Under the pieces are notes generated by a model. It was not told where the DNA came from. It did no database searches and worked only from the letters and a program-made list of their open reading frames with translations. Both the position numbers and the translations under genes were made by a program. DNA of 64,000 nucleotides from assembly GCF_932526225.1 (NCBI RefSeq), contig NC_064041.1, positions 15,534,951-15,598,950 of the forward strand, written 5' to 3'. Of this stretch, positions 1-22,439 are shown piece after piece; within the stretch, counting starts at the first letter, position 1, and each line of letters opens with the position of its first letter. The DNA comes from Nematostella vectensis. Its lineage: Eukaryota > Cnidaria > Anthozoa > Actiniaria > Edwardsiidae.

Positions 1-3000
1 CCCAATATACCATATGCAATACACCATATAACATAGCCACCCTAACACCCTCCCCCTAATATACCATATGCAATACACCATATAACATAGCCACCCTAAC
101 ACCGTCCCCCCAATACACCATATAACATAGCCACCCTAACACCCTCCCCACAATACACCATATAACATAGCCACCCTAACACCCTCCCCACAATACACCA
201 TATAACATAGCCACCCTAACACCCTCCCCCCAATATACCATATGCAATACACCATATAAAATAGCCACCCTAACACCCTCCCCACAATATACCATATGCA
301 ATACACCATATAACATAGCCACCCTAACACCCTCCCCCTAATATACCATATGCAATACACCATATAACATAGCCACCCTAACACCGTCCCCCAATACACC
401 ATATAACATAGCCACCCTAACACCCTCCTCCCAATACACCATATAACATAGCCACCCTAACACCCTCCCCACAATACACCATATGCAATACACCATATAA
501 CATAGCCACCCTAACACCCTCCCCCCAATATACCATATGCAATACACCATATAACATAGCCACCCTAACACCCTCCCCCTAATATACCATATGCAATACA
601 CCATATAACATAGCCACCCTAACACCCTCCCCCTAATATACCATATAACATAGCCACCCTAACACCCTCCCCACAATACACCATATGCAATACACCATAT
701 AACATAGCCACCCTAACACCCTCCCCCCAATACACCATATACAATACACCATATAACATAGCCACCCTAACACCCTCCCCACAATATACCATATGCAATA
801 CACCATATAACATAGCCACCCTAACACCCTCCCCACAATATACCATATGCAATACACCATATAACATAGCCACCCTAACACCCTCCCCCTAATATACCAT
901 ATGCAATACACCATATAACATAGCCACCCTAACACCGTCCCCCCCAATACACCATATAACATAGCCACCCTAACACCCTCCTCCCAATACACATATAACA
1001 TAGCCACCCTAACACCCTCCCCACAATACACCATATAACATAGCCACCCTAACACCCTCCCCCCAATACACCATATAACATAGCCACCCTAACACCCTCC
1101 CCCCAATATACCATATGCAATACACCATATAACATAGCCACCCTAACACCCTCCCCACAATATACCATATGCAATACACCATATAACATAGCCACCCTAA
1201 CACCCTCCTCCCAATACACCATATAACATAGCCACCCTAACACCCTCCCCCCAATATACCATATGCAATACACCATATAACATAGCCACCCTAACACCCT
1301 CCCCCTAATATACCATATGCAATACACCATATAACATAGCCACCCTAACACCGTCCCCCCAATACACCATATAACATAGCCACCCTAACACCCTCCCCAC
1401 AATACACCATATAACATAGCCACCCTAACACCCTCCCCACAATACACCATATAACATAGCCACCCTAACACCCTCCCCACAATATACCATATGCAATACA
1501 CCATATAACATAGCCACCCTAACACCCTCCCCACAATATACCATATGCAATACACCATATAACATAGCCACCCTAACACCCTCCCCCTAATATACCATAT
1601 GCAATACACCATATAACATAGCCACCCTAACACCGTCCCCCCAATACACCATATAACATAGCCACCCTAACACCCTCCTCCCAATACACCATATAACATA
1701 GCCACCCTAACACCCTCCCCACAATACACCATATGCAATACACCATATAACATAGCCACCCTAACACCCTCCCCCCAATATACCATATGCAATACACCAT
1801 ATAACATAGCCACCCTAACACCCTCCCCCCAATACACCATATGCAATACACCACATAACATAGCCACCCTAACACCCTCCCCCCAATACACCATATAACA
1901 TAGCCACCCTAACACCCTCCCCCCAATACACCATATGCAATACACCATATAACATAGCCACCCTAACACCCTCCCCCCAATACACCATATGCAATACACC
2001 ATATAACATAGCCACCCTAACATCCTCCCCCCAATACACCATATGCAATACACCATATAACATAGCCACCCTAACACCGTCCCCCCAATACACCATATGC
2101 AATACACCATATAACATAGCCACCCTAACACCCTCCCCCCAATATACCATATGCAATACACCATATAACATAGCCACCCTAACACCGTCCCCCCAATACA
2201 CCATATGCAATACACCATATAACATAGCCACCCTAACACCCTTCCCCCAATACACCATATAACATAGCCACCCTAACACCCTCCCCCCAATACACCATAT
2301 GCAATACACCATATAACATAGCCACCCTAACACCCTCCCCCCAATACACCATATAACATAGCCACCCTAACACCATCCCCCCAATACACCATATAACATA
2401 GCCACCCTAACACCCTCCCCCCAATATACCATATGCAATACACCATATAACATAGCCACCCTAACACCCTCCCCCCAATACACCATATGCAATACACCAT
2501 ATAACATAGCCACCCTAACATCCTCCCCACAATACACCATATGCAATACACCATATAACATAGCCACCCTAACACCCTCCCCCCAATATACCATATAACA
2601 TAGCCACCCTAACACCCTCCTCCCAATACACCATATAACATAGCCACCCTAACACCCTCCTCCCAATACACCATATGCAATACACCATATAACATAGCCA
2701 CCCTAACACCCTCCCCCCAATACACCATATAACATAGCCACCCTAACACCCTCCCCCAATACACCATATAACATAGCCACCCTAACACCCTCCCCCCAAT
2801 ACACCATATGCAATACACCATATAACATAGCCACCCTAACACCCTCCCCCCAATACACCATATAACATAGCCACCCTAACACCCTCCCCCCAATACACCA
2901 TATAACATAGCCACCCTAACACCCTCCCCCCAATACACCATATGCAATACACCATATAACATAGCCACCCTAACACCCTCCCCCCAATACACCATATAAC

Positions 3001-4546
3001 ATAGCCACCCTAACACCCTCCTCCCAATACACCATATGCAATACACCATATAACATAGCCACCCTAACACCCTCCCCCAATACACCATATAACATAGCCA
3101 CCCTAACACCCTCCTCCCAATACACCATATAACATAGCCACCCTAACACCCTCCCCCCAATACACCATATGCAATACACCATATAACATAGCCACCCTAA
3201 CACCCTCCCCCCAATACACCATATAACATAGCCACCCTAACACCCTCCCCCCAATACACCATATAACATAGCCACCCTAACACCCTCCCCCCAATACACC
3301 ATATAACATAGCCACCCTAACACCCTCCCCCCAATACACCATATAACATAGCCACCCTAACACCCTCCTCCCAATACACCATAAAACATAGCCACCCTAA
3401 CACCCTCCCCCCAATACACCATATGCAATACACCATATAACATAGCCACCCTAACACCCTCCCCCCAATACACCATATGCAATACACCATATAACATAGC
3501 CACCCTAACACCCTCCCCTCAATACACCATATGCAATACACCATATAACATAGCCACCCTAACACCCTCCCCCCAATACACCATATAACATAGCCACCCT
3601 AACACCCTCCTCCCAATACACCATATGCAATACACCATATAACATAGCCACCCTAACACCCTCCCCCCAATACACCATATAACATAGCCACCCTAACACC
3701 CTCCCCCCAATATACCATATGCAATACACCATATAACATAGCCACCCTAACACCCTCCTCCCAATACACCATATAACATAGCCACCCTAACACCCTCCTC
3801 CCAATACACCATATAACATAGCCACCCTAACACCCTCCCCCCAATACACCATATAAAATAGCCACCCTAACACCCTCCCCCCAATATACCATATGCAATA
3901 CACCATATAACATAGCCACCCTAACACCCTCCCCCCAATACACCATATGCAATACACCATATAACATAGCCACCCTAACACCCTCCCCTCAATACACCAT
4001 ATGCAATACACCATATAACATAGCCACCCTAACACCCTCCCCCCAATACACCATATGCAATACACCATATAACATAGCCACCCTAACACCCTCCCCCCAA
4101 TACACCATATAACATAGCCACCCTAACACCCTCCTCCCAATACACCATATGCAATACACCATATAACATAGCCACCCTAACACCCTCCCCCCAATACACC
4201 ATATAACATAGCCACCCTAACACCCTCCCCCCAATATACCATATGCAATACACCATATAACATAGCCACCCTAACACCCTCCTCCCAATACACCATATAA
4301 CATAGCCACCCTAACACCCTCCTCCCAATACACCATATAACATAGCCACCCTAACACCCTCCCCCTAATATACCATATAACATAGCCACCCTAACACCCT
4401 CCCCCCAATATACCATATGCAATACACCATATAACATAGCCACCCTAACACCCTCCCCCCAATATACCATATGCAATACACCATATAACATAGCCACCCT
4501 AACACCCTCCTCCCAATACACCATATGCAATACACCATATAACATA
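1..4546. repeat. Minisatellite array, mixed 40-bp and 54-bp units
   Basis: The stretch is built from one short unit (core CAATACACCATATAACATAG then CCACCCTAACACCCTCCCCC) and a longer unit with an extra 14 bp ending in ATGCAATACACC, an internal duplication of the CAATACACCATA part. The two lengths alternate irregularly, and single-base variants (CCGTCC, CATCCT, TCCTCC, CCCCTAAT) run through clusters of units, as expected from unequal exchange. Each unit carries one CCCTAA. Long open frames on the minus strand are artefacts of the repeat. The array lies in the third intron of the minus-strand centriolin gene and extends beyond the left edge of the window. Confidence 0.97.
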
Positions 4547-4895
4547 TGGTGACAGATCGTTTAGTGTTGCTGCACCTACATTATGGAACGCTCTCCCTGC
4601 AAATCTTCGCACCATCAATTGCAGTATCTTTAATTTTAAAGCGCAACTTAAGACTCATCTTTTTAAATTAGCTTTTAACACTTGATATCACATAATCATC
4701 AATATAAAGATATTTTTATTTTTATTATTTTATTTTTTATTCAATATTTTTCCTATGAATCTATTATTTCATATTATTTTCGATTATAATTGTAAATTTT
4801 ATTGTATATATTAGTTCAACATTTAGTTATATTGTAATGCGCTTTTGATCATTATATGAAAAAAGCGCAATATAAATTAATAAATTATTATTATT
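4547..4895 (+). mobile_element. 5'-truncated LINE 3' end inserted in the minisatellite
   Basis: Positions 4548-4685 translate to 45 residues and a stop. They contain FSVAAPTLWNALP and a basic FKAQLKTHLF tail, the usual C-terminus of CR1/L2-type LINE ORF2 proteins. An AT-rich 3' UTR follows, then GCGCAATATAAAT and a short ATT repeat, the usual 3' tail of these elements. The insert is flanked by AACATA at 4541-4546 and 4896-4901. It interrupts the array, which resumes at once, so this is a target-primed insertion of a heavily 5'-truncated copy. Confidence 0.85.
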
Positions 4896-5077
4896 AACAT
4901 AGCCACCCTAACATCCTCCCCCCAATACACCATATGCAATACACCATATAACATAGCCACCCTAACACCCTCCCCCCAATACACCATATGCAATACACCA
5001 TATAACATAGCCACCCTAACACCGTCCCCCCAATACACCATATGCAATACACCATATAACGTAGCCACCCTAACACA
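4896..5077. repeat. Minisatellite array, continuation after LINE
   Basis: The same 54-bp long units resume directly after the LINE insertion for about three and a half copies and end at 5077. This is the boundary with unique intron sequence of the centriolin gene. Confidence 0.95.
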
Positions 5078-5203
5078 CTCACACAACCACAGCCCTGACG
5101 CCTTGGTGTGAATACCAGATTTAAACCAAAACTTCTATTTAAAAATAATCAAAACTTTAAACAGCACTGCCTGAAATACTGAATCCAGGTAGTTTATACT
5201 TAC

Positions 5204-5476
5204 ACTTTCTAGGCTGTTGTAGGCAAAATGGAACACCCTGAGTTCCCGTAGTTTCTTCATGAGTGGCGCAGGTAATGTCTGTATCTGGTTACGGCTGATG
5301 TTCAAGACCTGTAGGTGAACCAGACTTTCCAGGCCTTCCAGCTTGGTTATACTATTCCTGGACAAGTTGAGTTCTCGTAGTTGTGTCAGTTTGTCCAGTT
5401 TCTCTATCTTTTCAATCATGTGGTTACTAATGTGAAGTGCTGAGAGGTTTTTCAGGTTATCTAAATTCTCAAGATA
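5204..5476 (-). CDS. CNTRL: CNTRL coding exon 3 (leucine-rich repeats)
   Basis: The acceptor TTTTTTTTACAG|TAT and donor AGT|GTAAGTAT bound exactly 91 codons. These hold about four LRRs with the LxxLxLxxNxI spacing (LNLSRNSITKL, LNISRNQIQTLP, FHFAYNSLES). An in-frame Met at 5419 is internal; the exon is open and homologous upstream of it. The next exon lies beyond position 1, so intron 3 exceeds 5.2 kb and contains the minisatellite. Confidence 0.9.
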
Positions 5477-6680
5477 CTGTAAAAAAAATTAAAGGTTTGA
5501 GCTTTGATGGTTGTATACAGACATTCTTTATAAACAGATTCAAGCAAACCAGAAAAATGAAGTTTGTGAAGGTTTTTCAGAATAATTATCAAGATACTGT
5601 ATTTAAAAAAAGTTTGAATAGGATTACAGTACAGCCTGCAGGAAACTTAACACATTTTGTGTGCGTTCTTTTTTTTTTCGCGCTTTTGTGCGTAGTTTGA
5701 GTGTAATTACATTCATTCATCATTGAGTATAATGCCTTACCCTGAACTTCTTGTTCAAGTCTTTGCCAAGGGCCAAGTTTAGTGATTTAATGTTGGCTAG
5801 GTTCTCCTCTTTTGACAGTCTTTTGATAAGATTTTCTGAGATGTAGGCCACGCCTGCCTTTGATGGGCTAGTGGGTGACGGGCTAGTGGGTGACATGGTA
5901 ATGCTATCATCAGTGCCGTTACAGGGGGTCTCAACTGAAGAAGTAAAACAATAGCATCACATTATGTGGGAGAGGTGAACAGATAAGATGTTTGAAGATC
6001 ATTTGCTTCATTTTATCTCTAAATTATATAATAAACCATTATGAAGGCCAAAACTATTACAGCAGAGTAAAAAACGTAAACATAAACTTTTAGAGAACTT
6101 AAACTAGGCAATGCACTTGTCCATTCTGGTCAAGAATTCCCCCCGTCTAGAGCCTGCCCCTTATTCACTGCCTCAAGGACAGACACAAATGTACACTGCC
6201 ACAAGCCTCCTGGACACAACCACAGACGCAAGCATCCGGGACACAAGCACAAATACATGCCTCCTGGACAGACACAAACATACACTGCCTCATGGACAGA
6301 CACAAACACATACCACCTCACAGCCAGACACAAACCACGACCTCACAGAGGAACACAAACATACGCAACCTCACAAAAGACACAAACATATGCTGCCACA
6401 TGGCCAGACACAAATGCCAATTTCAATCAATTTAAAAATGCAATGCTCTCTTTCACCACCAACCGAAAATCATTACTTATTGATATCATGTCTAGATTTT
6501 GAAAATATTCAGCATACCATACTCATCATCATTTTGCTGTTTTCCAACCAATTCCTCCTTGTTTCCGTTCACGTGTTTGACAGGGGATGGAAGTTTACGG
6601 CTACCGGGGCTCGGAAGCGCTCGCTTTGCAGGTTTTCCTACAGGTGATGGCCGTTCTCCCGGGGAAGATCGTCCTTCCAT
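5204..6680 (-). CDS. CNTRL: Centriolin (CNTRL) orthologue, N-terminal exons 1-3 (partial gene)
   Basis: Three minus-strand exons join in frame: 6680-6518, 5934-5741 and 5476-5204. They give about 210 residues. A Ser/Pro/Lys-rich start (MEGRSSPGERPSP...) is followed by GVAYISENLIKRLSKEENLA and KSLNLALGKD, then leucine-rich repeats with LNLSRNSITKLEGLESL and LNISRNQIQTLP. From memory this matches the N-terminus of vertebrate centriolin, including the KKF-K/R-Y-x-ENL junction and the KIEKLDKL and LRELNLS blocks. Centriolin is a maternal-centriole subdistal-appendage and midbody protein; its N-terminal LRRs precede a very long coiled coil, which must lie left of the window. The start is the first Met of exon 1. 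Splice phases agree: exon 1 ends in phase 1, exons 2 and 3 in phase 0. Confidence 0.88.
5741..5934 (-). CDS. CNTRL: CNTRL coding exon 2
   Basis: The acceptor is CTTCTTCAG|TTGAG at 5935/5934 and the donor AGG|GTAAGG at 5741/5740. The exon encodes a tandem SPTSP pair, then the conserved pre-LRR segment with VAYISENLIKRL, and ends in KKFR. The 194-bp length takes the frame from phase 1 to phase 0. Confidence 0.88.
6150..6420. repeat. Degenerate ~25-bp tandem repeat in CNTRL intron 1
   Basis: The repeated core is GGACAGACACAAACATAC with variants (GGCCAGACACAAAC, GGACACAAGCAC), about ten diverged copies. Several frames are open by chance (TDTNT- and HKHT-rich), but no splice signals or homology support coding. 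Confidence 0.75.
6518..6680 (-). CDS. CNTRL: CNTRL coding exon 1
   Basis: The exon encodes a low-complexity Ser/Pro/Lys/Arg leader of 54 codons plus one base. The donor is G|GTATGC at 6518/6517. The lone G joins TT of exon 2 to make a Val codon, which fixes the reading frame. Any 5' UTR lies above 6680. Confidence 0.8.
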
Positions 6681-7330
6681 CGTTCGATTTGTAAATCAAT
6701 TGTCAACTCGAGCAAAATTTAGGATATTTGATTCGAAATCAAAGGAGAGTCTCTATACTAAATAAAACGTTTACCCTTTGCTTATTACTTTGACAGGGTA
6801 ACGCCAGTGAACCCTATCTCGCGTGAAATTAGCAACGGGTTTTAAAATCTTATTTGTCATTAATATCAACTGTTCGTTTCGAGGTCAAAATTGAATCTGT
6901 CAATTTTCAGAATTGTTGAATGATTTCTAGCTAAAATCAAAACCGTAGGCATCTGCAATAAAGCAACCGTAGAAGAATCCCATTATTACAGTCTGGGTCC
7001 AGATGGTTCAAATCTTGAGGTTGTATTTACCGCGCGAGTTGCGAAATGCTGGTCGCCATGTTGCTCAGAAATCCAAGTTTTTGAAATGGCGGGTGATTTT
7101 GAATTCCAACACACTATATTGCACTAGCTTTCTGCATTCTTGATAATCTGGCTTTCAGAAGGAGAAGCGTGTGAAGAACAAAGCCGTGTTACTTCAAGGT
7201 TGTTGTATTCTCGGTGCATAACGTAAACGAACCGAAGAAACAACAACACTGTTTACAAAGAAGCGCGCTTTAGCTTCGCAACTAGGGGAGGGGAGGGGGA
7301 ATGCCACAGGAAACCCGTGAAAGCGCCCTC
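6681..7330 (-). promoter_or_regulatory. Presumed CNTRL promoter and 5' UTR
   Basis: This is the sequence upstream of the CNTRL start codon on the minus strand. I see no TATA box. It contains GTCGCCATGTTG near 7054 and AAATGGCGGG near 7083, which resemble YY1-type ATGGCGG elements on opposite strands, and GC-rich patches near 7030 and 7260-7340. The transcription start is not determinable here. Confidence 0.3.
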
Positions 7331-7760
7331 TACTCTCGCTCTATGGTTTACACCCTCTGAGTTGTTTTCTAGGTTTTCGAGGACGGAGAGAGTATGTGAT
7401 AGAGTCCATTGTATTGTTAAGAAAAAGTCTGACTTTTAACGTAAAACAGACCAGTTCTCGGCCTAGGTGCAAATATTTTATCGTTTTAACAAAAACCAAG
7501 AATCCTGAGCGAAACTTTTTCAATATCAATTTCACTTATTTGCCCCCTATTTACAAAATTCGCAGCGCGACCCATGTCAAATCGTCCAAGTTTTCACGGA
7601 AACTCAAATTGTGTAAAAAGAAAGTTTGATTCACTCATTTTGCAGGCGTTCAAAATTTTTCGCCTACATCGAAAGCGTATAAGCAGATATAAAGATGCTG
7701 TATTTTCTGTACATTTAAGAACTTTTCATACTGATTAATATTTTTTATTGTTGTGAATAG

Positions 7761-7896
7761 GTAAACGCGCTGGGCCCCAGGCCCTAACGGCACCGCCGGA
7801 CACTGCGTGTGGATGGGATACTTACGCCCAACTACCTGGGATGACGGTGACTGTCATTCTCATCTTGAATTCGTCTGTGAAAAACTCATTGTGTAA
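7761..7896 (+). pseudogene. Relic last exon of a C-type lectin gene
   Basis: The segment follows an acceptor-like GAATAG and aligns with the last exons of genes A and B (WAP, CVWMG, WDD, FVCE). Two lesions mark it as dead or altered. The first full codon is TAA where A and B have TAC (Tyr). The GGT-GAA-CCT codons of A are reduced to GGC-CCT, which removes Glu of the EPN sugar-binding motif. About 200 bp before it match the final lectin intron, so it is the 3' stump of a further gene copy at the left end of the cluster. Confidence 0.8.
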
Positions 7897-8250
7897 AAGT
7901 GCGAAACAGTTACACGTTTGAATCACAAAATAAAGTAAACAGAACAAAAAGCCTTATGTTTTATGATGACCATTGACCATCACAACTTCAAAGGTCCATC
8001 TCAACCCCAGACCCAGCGTACCGCCGCAGATGCTTCGTTAACTTGATGACTTGTAATTAGAAGATAAAAACAGTGAATGTGACCATCTTTAATCAATGGA
8101 AAAAAGTCTCCTCGGTACCAGGACAAATTGCCCCCTCCCACTTTTACACTATCCCGCTTAAGATACTTTTACATTTAACTGTAAGACTGACTTTTGAGGC
8201 GATTCAAATTCAGCTACCGCTAACAGCGTGTTGGTTTTGTTACAATTATA

Positions 8251-8550
8251 TTGACGACCTCCTGAGATCATGGTAGTTTCTGTTTATGTTATTTTCATAC
8301 TAAGCAAAGCAAGACACGCAAAGCAAAAATAAATAAAATAAATAATTTGAGGTTCAAGTAACTTTAAAATGACATTAACCGACTACTGAAACTAAAATGA
8401 CATTATATAACCGACTACTGGAGCTACTGACAATTTCAGTAGTCGGTTAATGTCATTTTAAAGTTTTTTAAACCTCAAATAATTTGCTTTGCGTGTCTTG
8501 CATAAACATAAAACATAAACAGACTACCATGATCTCAGGAGGTCGTCAAA
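8251..8550. repeat. Large imperfect inverted repeat
   Basis: The left arm begins TTGACGACCTCCTGAGATCA and runs to about 8395. The right arm, about 8433-8550, ends in the reverse complement TGATCTCAGGAGGTCGTCAA. The inner part is near-perfect: ATGACATTAACCGACTACTG opposite CAGTAGTCGGTTAATGTCAT. The outer right arm also occurs at about 10995 and 28400 in intron 1 of genes A and B, so the palindrome formed inside duplicated intron DNA. Confidence 0.85.
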
Positions 8551-9330
8551 ATGGAACTATTTCCATTTTTTTTTCCTGATAGTCCTCTTTCTTAATTCAT
8601 ATTTACATAATCCATTTTCATTTTTTTCGTTTTTTAACGCGCAAATATAAACAAATTCGAGACTGTGTGTTTTGGCAACGGCTGTTGTGTGTATCCCAGT
8701 TAGGGTTTGTCGTTCCCTGCTAAGAGCTGACTAAAGCGTTCACCAATTTAAAAAAACAAAAACAAAAACAAAAAGTCGAAAACAAAAGACCATTATCGCT
8801 CACGCTAATTTCCTAATTAGCAATTATTAGAATTTCAAAATTTCGACTTTAAATTTTTTGTCTTTATTTTTCACAAATAAATGTTTAAGACGAGGTTGGA
8901 CTGGTATCGATGGCCGTCAAATACAAAGACTTCCCTGTAAAAATGCTCAGATTAAAACCTTCATAGCTTTTATACTTAAGAAAGCAATAATTTTTAAACA
9001 TGGCAATTTAACTAACATCGATGCACCACTGGATTTCAGCCTCTATTTCATATGAGAAATTTTAGCGGGATAAAGTGTATAGTGTGCTTGCAATAATTAT
9101 TTGCTCTACCTAAGCAACTGAGTCAACAACGAATGTCATAAAATATGTATTACTTAAATTTTAGTTGCTAAATATTTGTGCATTAAATCACCATCATACA
9201 TTTATGCAAGGTGTCTAAAATACGGAAGTAGAAAATATAGGGATTGTTGCGGGGGGAAAGGGGACTGTGTAAAGTGGTTTTAATAAATAAGGTTTAATGG
9301 AGCCCCACCTCTCGGGTGTTGAGTTTGGTT
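8540..9330 (+). repeat. Extra copy of lectin-gene intron 1 sequence
   Basis: The block aligns in order with intron 1 of gene A (about 11000-11620 and 12180-12310) and gene B (about 28400-28790 and 29560-30150). It shares GACGAGGTTGGAC, GTCAACAACGAAT and GAAGTAGAAAAT. It stops before the place where EGF exon 1 would lie, so it is a partial duplication unit with no exon. Confidence 0.75.
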
Positions 9331-9397
9331 AATTATTAAGCTAACAGATCACGTGGCTGTTTACGTGTCAAACTCGCGCGCTCTGGCTTTCAGCGGC

Positions 9398-9580
9398 AAA
9401 TAACAACAGCAAAAGGCAAATAGCAACAAAAGACAAATACAAACAACAAAAGGCAAATACAAACAACAAAAGGCAAATAACACAACAAAAGGCAAATAAC
9501 AACAACAAAAGGCAAATAACAACATCAAAAGGCAAATACAAACAACAAAAGGCAAATAACAACAACAAAAAGCAAATTAT
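9398..9580. repeat. Short tandem repeat, ~15-18 bp AACAACAAAAGGCAAATA
   Basis: About ten slightly variable copies of AACAACAAAAGGCAAATAAC. They keep the opposite strand open in more than one frame, which is not evidence for coding. Confidence 0.9.
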
Positions 9581-10084
9581 TCAGTGCTTAAGAATCAGCC
9601 ATAACGTTTTTTGTCAGAAAGGACTTATTTTCAAGTTGTGCCACGACATTGAATTTAGTTTTGTTTCGATTTCATGCTGCGAGGTTTTGTTTTTGTTTCT
9701 TCTCCCTTTCTCCCCCTACAACATTAGCCTAGGTAAATGCAATTATATCACTTAAAGATTTAAAGACATGTGAAACATATAGCATAATGAATTCCAGTTT
9801 AGAGTTTTACGATCTAAAATTCTAGTTATATATTTAATAATACCATTTCTCGATACCCATAGAGCTTAGCGAGCTCCGCGCGTTATAGCTCTTCAAAAGT
9901 ATTGGGGGAATCGTGCCCCGGTGCTCCACCCCCTGTGGCGACCCCTGACAATACAAAACATTGCCATTGGTCTAGCTTACTGTATCCAAGTGTACCAGTT
10001 TGTTAAACATTACGTTGTCTGTGACAATTATGTTTTGTGTAACTTAAGTTTCACATAAATATTTGAACCGTTAATTCTGTATCA

Positions 10085-10161
10085 AGGAAGAAAGCTGGTG
10101 TATCATTCTTATCCCGTCTTTAGTATTCTAAAAACGTTCTCAATGAGTTGAAGTCACAAGG
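10085..10161 (+). promoter_or_regulatory. Conserved 5' flank of lectin gene A
   Basis: About 75 bp before the start codon are nearly identical to the flank of gene B at 26398-26471 (GCTGGTGTATCATTCTTATC, CTTTAGTATTCTAAAAACGT). They probably include the 5' UTR and core promoter. I see no TATA box. The conservation may reflect recent duplication rather than function. Confidence 0.4.
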
Positions 10162-21336
<11,175 letters not shown>

Positions 21337-21578
21337 AAATGCAAAACAGTTACACGTGTGAATCACAAAACAAAGTAAACAGAACAATAAACCTTATATT
21401 GTAGCACGTACGGTAATGGTGTGATATGGTCAGGTGGTATTCCGGGGTAAAAGAGTGAGTGCGATCACCACACTTAGACGTGATCAGCCTCGAATTTCTC
21501 CTGCTACACGACTTCAAAGGTCCATCTCATCCCCAGACCCAGAACCCCTGCACCTTGACACAAAGATACACGACTTAA

Positions 21579-21680
21579 GTGGATTCAGCCTACAAGTCCA
21601 TTGATGTGGCGCACATCGGCGATTGCAACAAGGCGTGCTCTGAAGAATGGAAGTGTCGTAGCTTTAATTACAGGATCTGA
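21579..21680 (+). pseudogene. PAN-domain exon fragment
   Basis: The 34 codons between stops read VDSAYKSIDVAHIGDCNKAC and then SEEWKCRSFNYRI. This resembles the first half of gene C exon 1 (LVDSAYKTID, ECNLKC). There is no start, second half or donor. The DNA just upstream (21393-21570) is duplicated downstream of gene B. Confidence 0.7.
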
Positions 21681-21685
21681 ACCCT

Positions 21686-21780
21686 TAGCCTCCTTTGCAG
21701 CCGCTCTCTGTGTCGGTCCCAGATCCTCCCCACTCGAGCTCGAGTGGGACCGACACAGAGAGCGGCTGCAAAGGAGGCTA
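21686..21780. repeat. Perfect inverted repeat with 36-bp arms
   Basis: The arms start TAGCCTCCTTTGCAGCCGCT and end in its exact reverse complement. The 23-bp spacer includes the palindrome CTCGAGCTCGAG. It directly abuts the transposase relic on its right and the PAN fragment on its left. Confidence 0.95.
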
Positions 21781-21781
21781 C

Positions 21782-22232
21782 TGAACCATCAGCAAAGACA
21801 ATATCAAAGGCGTTTTCAATGGAAATGAGTAACTCGTTTCCATTTGAGGCTTCGTTTATACATCTGCATAATCTACACGTCGTCTTGAGTGAAGTTTATT
21901 GTATAGTTGGCCTTAGAAGCGCATCTCTGTACCTCAAAAATTACTTCACCGATCGGTGCGTTACCGTAACGACGATTCATGTTAGTTTTCATTACACTAC
22001 TTTCATCGAAGAAATGCAAAGTAGTTGGATTATTAATCCGAGATACTTGATCAAGGTAGAAATTCACATTTTCAATGCCTGCAGTAGTGGTTAACTCGAG
22101 GGGCGTTTGCTGAATTGTCTTTTTTGTCATCAAAAGGTCGTGTAGAAGGGACTTCGCAATAGCGCTCTTGCACGGAAGATCAGCTGGGTCAACTATTCCA
22201 TTTAAGCAATTCGCTGTCTCAGTTCCACAGTA
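21782..22232 (-). pseudogene. DDE transposase relic (IS630/Tc1-like)
   Basis: Reading the minus strand gives CKSAIAKSLLHDLLMTKKTI, an HTH-like segment, then NPTTLHFFDESSV with the presumed first catalytic Asp, NRRYGNAPIGE and QRCASKANYTIN. After a frameshift near 21873 comes SNGNELLISIENAFDIVFAD. This order is familiar from cnidarian DDE-superfamily transposases. The part with the later catalytic residues is missing, cut by the palindrome at 21780. Confidence 0.65.
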
Positions 22233-22235
22233 TAA

Positions 22236-22386
22236 AAGCTAGGTTCTAGCGTATCTAGGGGGAGGGTTTAGGGGGTTTAAACCCCCCATTGGGCTGCCAA
22301 AAAGCCATATGTAGCAAAAGAAATAACCACTCCCCCCTGTCACTGAGCCAAACCCCTCCCTTAGCGAAAACCTAGATCCGCCCCTG
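22236..22386. repeat. Short dispersed repeat with CTAGAT-type inverted ends
   Basis: The left end has GCGTATCTAGGGGGAGGG. The right end, AGCGAAAACCTAGATCCGCC, holds a roughly inverted counterpart. C/G-rich and AT-poor, it looks like a short MITE; no coding content. Confidence 0.4.
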
Positions 22387-22439
22387 AGAGTTTCTCCACT
22401 CCTAGATATTGTCAGGGGCTCATAAGTAGGGGCAATCAT

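Noticed and set aside
136-4545. Many minus-strand open frames of 60-190 codons (GVRVAMLYGVLHMVY repeats)
   Set aside because: They arise from the minisatellite unit; every strand phase gives similar frames, and unit length changes shift them without consequence.
1-4546. Interstitial telomere
   Set aside because: Each unit has only one CCCTAA; true telomeric arrays would have tandem CCCTAA copies.
1-5077. CRISPR-like array
   Set aside because: Units are contiguous without unique spacers, and the genome is an intron-bearing eukaryote.
9361-9568. Hydrophobic minus-strand frames (LLLFAFCCCYLP repeats)
   Set aside because: Translation of the AACAACAAAAGGCAAAT tandem repeat.
21601-22094. Plus-strand frames over 21601-22094 as genes
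   Set aside because: They overlap the palindrome and the antisense of the transposase relic, which explains the sequence better.
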